NCBI RefSeq assembly: GCF_014203355.1
Contig: NZ_JACHIR010000001.1
Span: forward strand, 2,792,038-2,856,037
DNA from: Kutzneria kofuensis
GTDB lineage: Bacteria > Actinomycetota > Actinomycetes > Mycobacteriales > Pseudonocardiaceae
Direction of reading: 5' to 3'
Length of the DNA: 64,000 nt
Positions 60,836 through 64,000 of the stretch are shown in pieces. The notes below the pieces were generated by a model. That model had not been told where the DNA came from. It saw only the letters and a list, made by a program, of their open reading frames with translations, and ran no database searches. Within the stretch, counting starts at the first letter, position 1. The number at the start of each line of letters is the position of its first letter. Position numbers and translations under genes: made by a program.

Positions 60836-62146
60836 TCAGCGCTCCGGGGAGTCGAGGATTAGCAACGCATCGGATGGCGGCGGCTGATCGCGGGCGGCCC
60901 TTCGTGTGGCCGGGCCGCGGGTCGTGGCAGTAGTCGCAGGCCGCCAGCGTCCTGCTGCGGGCGAAAACCACCACAGCCGCTCGGCAGATTCCCCGTCATC
61001 GGCCGCGGTGGTGTCGTCGATGCGGAGCAGATTCAAGCCCGTCAGCAGCGCGCGGACCTTCCCGGCGAGACCGGCCGGGTTGTCGACATCCTCTCCGGCC
61101 CAGCCGCCCCGGCCGGCGCCGAACTGCTGGCCCCACGACGCGAGCAACGCGAGGACGGTCGAATCTCGGATCGCGCGCCATCCCGGGCGGTCCGCCGCCA
61201 GGGTGCCGTCCACTGCTGCCGCATCGCAGAGCAGCAGCGCGGCGTGGCCAGTCGTGCCGGGGGTGGGGAAGGGCAGAGGGCCCAGCTCGCGGGGGCGCCG
61301 GAATGCCTCAGCGGGCACAACGAACGCCGCTCCTTCCGCCCGGCGCTCCGCGTGCAGACCAAACGCGGCCGCCAACGGCGCTCCGTCGTCCCCGCGGAAC
61401 CGCCGCGACAGCCAGTCCGCTTCCGCCTCGTCCAGGTCCGCGACATGCACGAGCGTGTCGTCGACCAGCCGGCGCCGCATCCGGCGTGCGGCGTCGGGTT
61501 CTCGTTCGACGAGGGCGAGCCACCCGGCCGGATCGGCGCTGGGGTCGGCATCGGCGAAGTTCGCGATCACATGGCTGAGTCGGGTGTGATGCACAGCGAG
61601 CAGCACGGGGGCGTGCTCATCGTGGACGAAGCCATCCACGACGCCGTCCATCTGCTCGATGACACCGCGCTCATCCAGCATCCGCAGCGCCGCGACAATC
61701 GCGCGCCGCTCGGCGATGTCCGTGGTGACCGGCAGTCCTGCCTCGGCGGCTGCGGCGCGGGCCGCAGTCACCAACTGCGCGAGCCCGACCCTCGGTGGCA
61801 TTGCCTCGGCGGCGGCGACGAGCAAGAAGAACCACGAGCAGGTCGCCGGCGCGGGTGCAGTGGCCGCCCAGGCGTCGCGGCGGACCGGCGGGGATTTCCG
61901 CAGGCGAACCAGGTCCCGTTCCACCACGAGCACCCACCCCAGCCGTGCGAACGCCTCGCGCACGGTGTCGAGGTTGCGGCGCACCGCAGCGATGGTCTCG
62001 TCGTCGCGCCCAGCGACCAGCCATGGCCGTGCGGCAAGTGTGCGCAGTGCCGCACTCACTTCGGCATCGGCTTCGACCGACCATGCCCTGCGGCCACGGT
62101 TTTCGGTCTGCTCAGCCGCATCGTTGCCTGCCTGCGCCTCACTCAT
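60836..62146 (-). CDS. jetB: Wadjet type II protein JetB (DUF2398/TIGR02678, kleisin partner)
   Basis: A 436-aa protein of the TIGR02678 family: ARPWLVAGRDDETIAAVRRN, LDTVREAFARLGWVLVVERD, VRLRKSPP, then AALRMLDERGVIEQMDGVVD and WLSRRFRGDD. It is the KITE-like winged-helix subunit that binds the JetA kleisin and JetC. ATG 62146 overlaps the jetA stop (ATGA). The last ~60 residues (WRPATTATTRGPATRRAARD) are low complexity. Confidence 0.88.
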   Translation of the reverse strand: MSEAQAGNDAAEQTENRGRRAWSVEADAEVSAALRTLAARPWLVAGRDDETIAAVRRNLDTVREAFARLGWVLVVERDLVRLRKSPPVRRDAWAATAPAPATCSWFFLLVAAAEAMPPRVGLAQLVTAARAAAAEAGLPVTTDIAERRAIVAALRMLDERGVIEQMDGVVDGFVHDEHAPVLLAVHHTRLSHVIANFADADPSADPAGWLALVEREPDAARRMRRRLVDDTLVHVADLDEAEADWLSRRFRGDDGAPLAAAFGLHAERRAEGAAFVVPAEAFRRPRELGPLPFPTPGTTGHAALLLCDAAAVDGTLAADRPGWRAIRDSTVLALLASWGQQFGAGRGGWAGEDVDNPAGLAGKVRALLTGLNLLRIDDTTAADDGESAERLWWFSPAAGRWRPATTATTRGPATRRAARDQPPPSDALLILDSPER

Positions 62147-63732
62147 GCCACACCGCCGCTGGACACGCGCATGATGACCGGGGTATCCGTGTCGGGGCTG
62201 GTCACCGGTGGTGTCGAGGCCCGGGTGCCGGCCGGATGGAACACCATCGCCCGGTCGGGGAGCCACACTCGCCACGCCGGCGCGCGTAACACTGCAATCT
62301 GACCAGGGACGTGGAACAGCGTGCAGGCCAGACCGTCGCGATGCGCGCTGCGGCGGGCTCGGTACGGGCCACCGGCCGGCGCGCGGGTCGCGGCCATCAG
62401 CGTGGCCAGCGCCACCCGTGCCGCAGCAGTCGAGAGCGGGCTGCCGGGCGACGCGGCAAGCACCTCCCGCAGGGCGTCCAGGTGCGCCGCGGCGCGCTCC
62501 CGACGTCGCGCGTCGATCTCCGCCCGTGCGGCGGTGTCGTCCCGGGCCGCTGGCGGGCGACCACGGGCACCAGCGCGTCCGGTCGCCCGCAACAGGTCCG
62601 GCACCGTGACCGTCGGCCCATCGCGCCAGGACGGAATGCGAGGCAGATCATCGTCATCTGCCTCGTCGTACAGTTTGCGCCACGGGTGATCGCCGACTGC
62701 GGCCAGAAATATCGCCCGTCCCAGCGTGCGATCGGTGCAAGCGCGGGCCAGGAGCAGCGCTCGGGCACGTCCGGTCGCGGTCGAAGATGACGCATGCAGC
62801 CGGCGCAGGTTGGCGTGCATGCCCGGCAACGCCCGGACCAGCCGTAGCGCGAACCGTGCCGCTCGCCCGGTGGCCGGGTCGCACCAGGCCACCAACCCGT
62901 CCCAGTCGCTCCGGCGTCCACCGCGCGACGCAGCCAACGCGCCCCGGTCAATCAGCGCACGAGCCTCGGAGGCGGTGATCGCAGCATCGGCGAGCGCCTC
63001 GAAGTACGGCACCAACGTGAGCAACGCGCGGTGCGCCCGGGCCGATCCGGTTTCCAGCTCGGCGGCTACCCGGGTGGCGTACTCGACGAGGAGTTGTTTG
63101 AGTTCGCTGGTCGCCTCGTCGCCAAGGTCGAATCGGTCCGCGAGCGTGGCGAGGGTGTCTTCGGCGCCGACGAGGGCAGCATCAAGGTCGTCGTGACTGA
63201 TGAACAGCCTGCCGATGTGTTCGACCGTGTCAGCCCCGGCCACATCCGTGGTTTCAGGGATGCCGGCCGGGACTATCGCGGCGAGAGCTTCCAGCGCCGT
63301 GACCACACGCGCCAAGCTGGACAGGGGGATCTCCCGCATCGCCGGCGTATCGGCCAGCACGGTCGAGTAGAACCGCTGGACCTGCCGCCCGGCCGGGGTC
63401 GCCGTCCAGCGCCAATTGCGCGCCAACAGGTCGGCGTGCCGCAGGATCCGACTGGTGTCCGTGCGCGCCGACGCAGCGGTCCAGTCGCGCAGCTTGTCCA
63501 GCCGCGTCTCGACGAGCCGGTCATCGAGCGGGGTGCCAGCCTCACGCAACGCTTGGGCGATCTCGGCCGGCATCATGTCCGTGATTGACGCCTCAAGTAC
63601 GGCCATGATCGCGATGTACTCGTCGGCCTCGGGGGCGATGAGGTACGCGGTTGCTCGGCGCGAGTCGGTGACAGTGACCTCGAACCTGCTGGTGTCGGGC
63701 GAGCCCACGCCCGGCCCAGTCGAGTCCCCCAT
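62143..63732 (-). CDS. jetA: Wadjet type II protein JetA (DUF2397/TIGR02677, kleisin)
   Basis: A 529-aa protein: FEVTVTDSRRATAYLIAPEA, YIAIMAVLEASITDMMPAEI, VETRLDKLRDWTAAS, then ISHDDLDAALVGAEDTLATL and ARVALATLMAATRAPAGGPY. TIGR02677 proteins are the kleisin-type subunit bridging the JetC heads. ATG 63732 with AGAGGAGAG just upstream is the best start; a frame continues to 63909 without a signal. First gene of jetABCD; the promoter should lie in 63733-64000, where I see no other gene. Confidence 0.88.
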   Translation of the reverse strand: MGDSTGPGVGSPDTSRFEVTVTDSRRATAYLIAPEADEYIAIMAVLEASITDMMPAEIAQALREAGTPLDDRLVETRLDKLRDWTAASARTDTSRILRHADLLARNWRWTATPAGRQVQRFYSTVLADTPAMREIPLSSLARVVTALEALAAIVPAGIPETTDVAGADTVEHIGRLFISHDDLDAALVGAEDTLATLADRFDLGDEATSELKQLLVEYATRVAAELETGSARAHRALLTLVPYFEALADAAITASEARALIDRGALAASRGGRRSDWDGLVAWCDPATGRAARFALRLVRALPGMHANLRRLHASSSTATGRARALLLARACTDRTLGRAIFLAAVGDHPWRKLYDEADDDDLPRIPSWRDGPTVTVPDLLRATGRAGARGRPPAARDDTAARAEIDARRRERAAAHLDALREVLAASPGSPLSTAAARVALATLMAATRAPAGGPYRARRSAHRDGLACTLFHVPGQIAVLRAPAWRVWLPDRAMVFHPAGTRASTPPVTSPDTDTPVIMRVSSGGVA

Positions 63733-64000
63733 CCGCTCTCCTCTCGCCACAAAGGGGGGTGGTGCGGTGCTTGAGAACGGCGCCTCGCCGTAGTGCGTAC
63801 AGCGGGACGTGCCAGGGATCGACGGTACTGCGCACCACCGACAAATTCGGCCGACCACACAGTCGTGCAGCGTGTTTCCGGCCGTGGTGGCACCACCGGC
63901 GATCTTCATTCGTGACGGGCAGTTAGTTTCGCCTGCGGGTCGGCCTCAACCCAGGTCAGGCCCACCCGCTGTCTGGACGTTCTGTGTCGTGATGATGCGG

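Overview
The window is high-GC DNA with short, tightly overlapping genes, frequent GTG/TTG starts, an F420-type (DDN) enzyme, a DUF6545/ImmA module, an IclR-controlled aromatic catabolic cluster, a Wadjet system and a giant Rhs toxin. This points to a filamentous actinomycete. I would guess Pseudonocardiales (Amycolatopsis/Kutzneria-like), but that is inference from gene content only.

Layout. 1-9.7 kb: an RclA-like flavoprotein reductase coupled to a quinone reductase, with a divergent AraC regulator; a secreted lamin-tail/propeller protein; a four-gene XRE / alpha-beta hydrolase / ImmA metallopeptidase / DUF6545 membrane protein operon; an F420-type nitroreductase. 9.9-11.2 kb: five unrelated gene pieces butted together. 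11.2-13.7 kb: two alpha/beta hydrolases and a TetR regulator.

13.7-26.4 kb is a meta-cleavage catabolic cluster. A Rieske oxygenase (alpha and beta subunits in one operon) is probably fed by a 7Fe ferredoxin and a thioredoxin-reductase-like FNR. A LigB-type extradiol dioxygenase, an ACMSD-like amidohydrolase, two aldehyde dehydrogenases, a 4-oxalocrotonate tautomerase, three hydratase/decarboxylase paralogues and a methylesterase-like hydrolase complete a route to central metabolites. An IclR regulator sits inside it, and both divergent promoters carry the same 18-bp motif. 26.4-30.2 kb holds a non-oxidative aromatic acid decarboxylase (UbiX/UbiD/VdcD type) with its own AraC regulator and a YhbP-like flavoprotein; a patatin and a metal-dependent amidohydrolase follow.

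31.2-39.9 kb is a degraded mobile zone. It holds transposase and reductase remnants, a ligD pseudogene interrupted by a complete IS3-family (IS407-like) element with a 4-bp target duplication, a second transposase, a 3' tRNA-Ala fragment beside near-identical direct repeats, and two decayed copies of one MarR gene. 38.3-50.8 kb is a polymorphic toxin locus: a 3299-aa secreted YD-repeat protein with a Hint domain and a DddA-like deaminase tip, its Imm1 immunity gene, two small coupled genes, and an orphan Hint plus GIY-YIG-like toxin tip with its own likely immunity gene. A divergent secreted propeller protein follows. 53.2-63.7 kb holds an XRE-ImmA regulator with a partner of unknown function, then a complete type II Wadjet operon (jetABCD).
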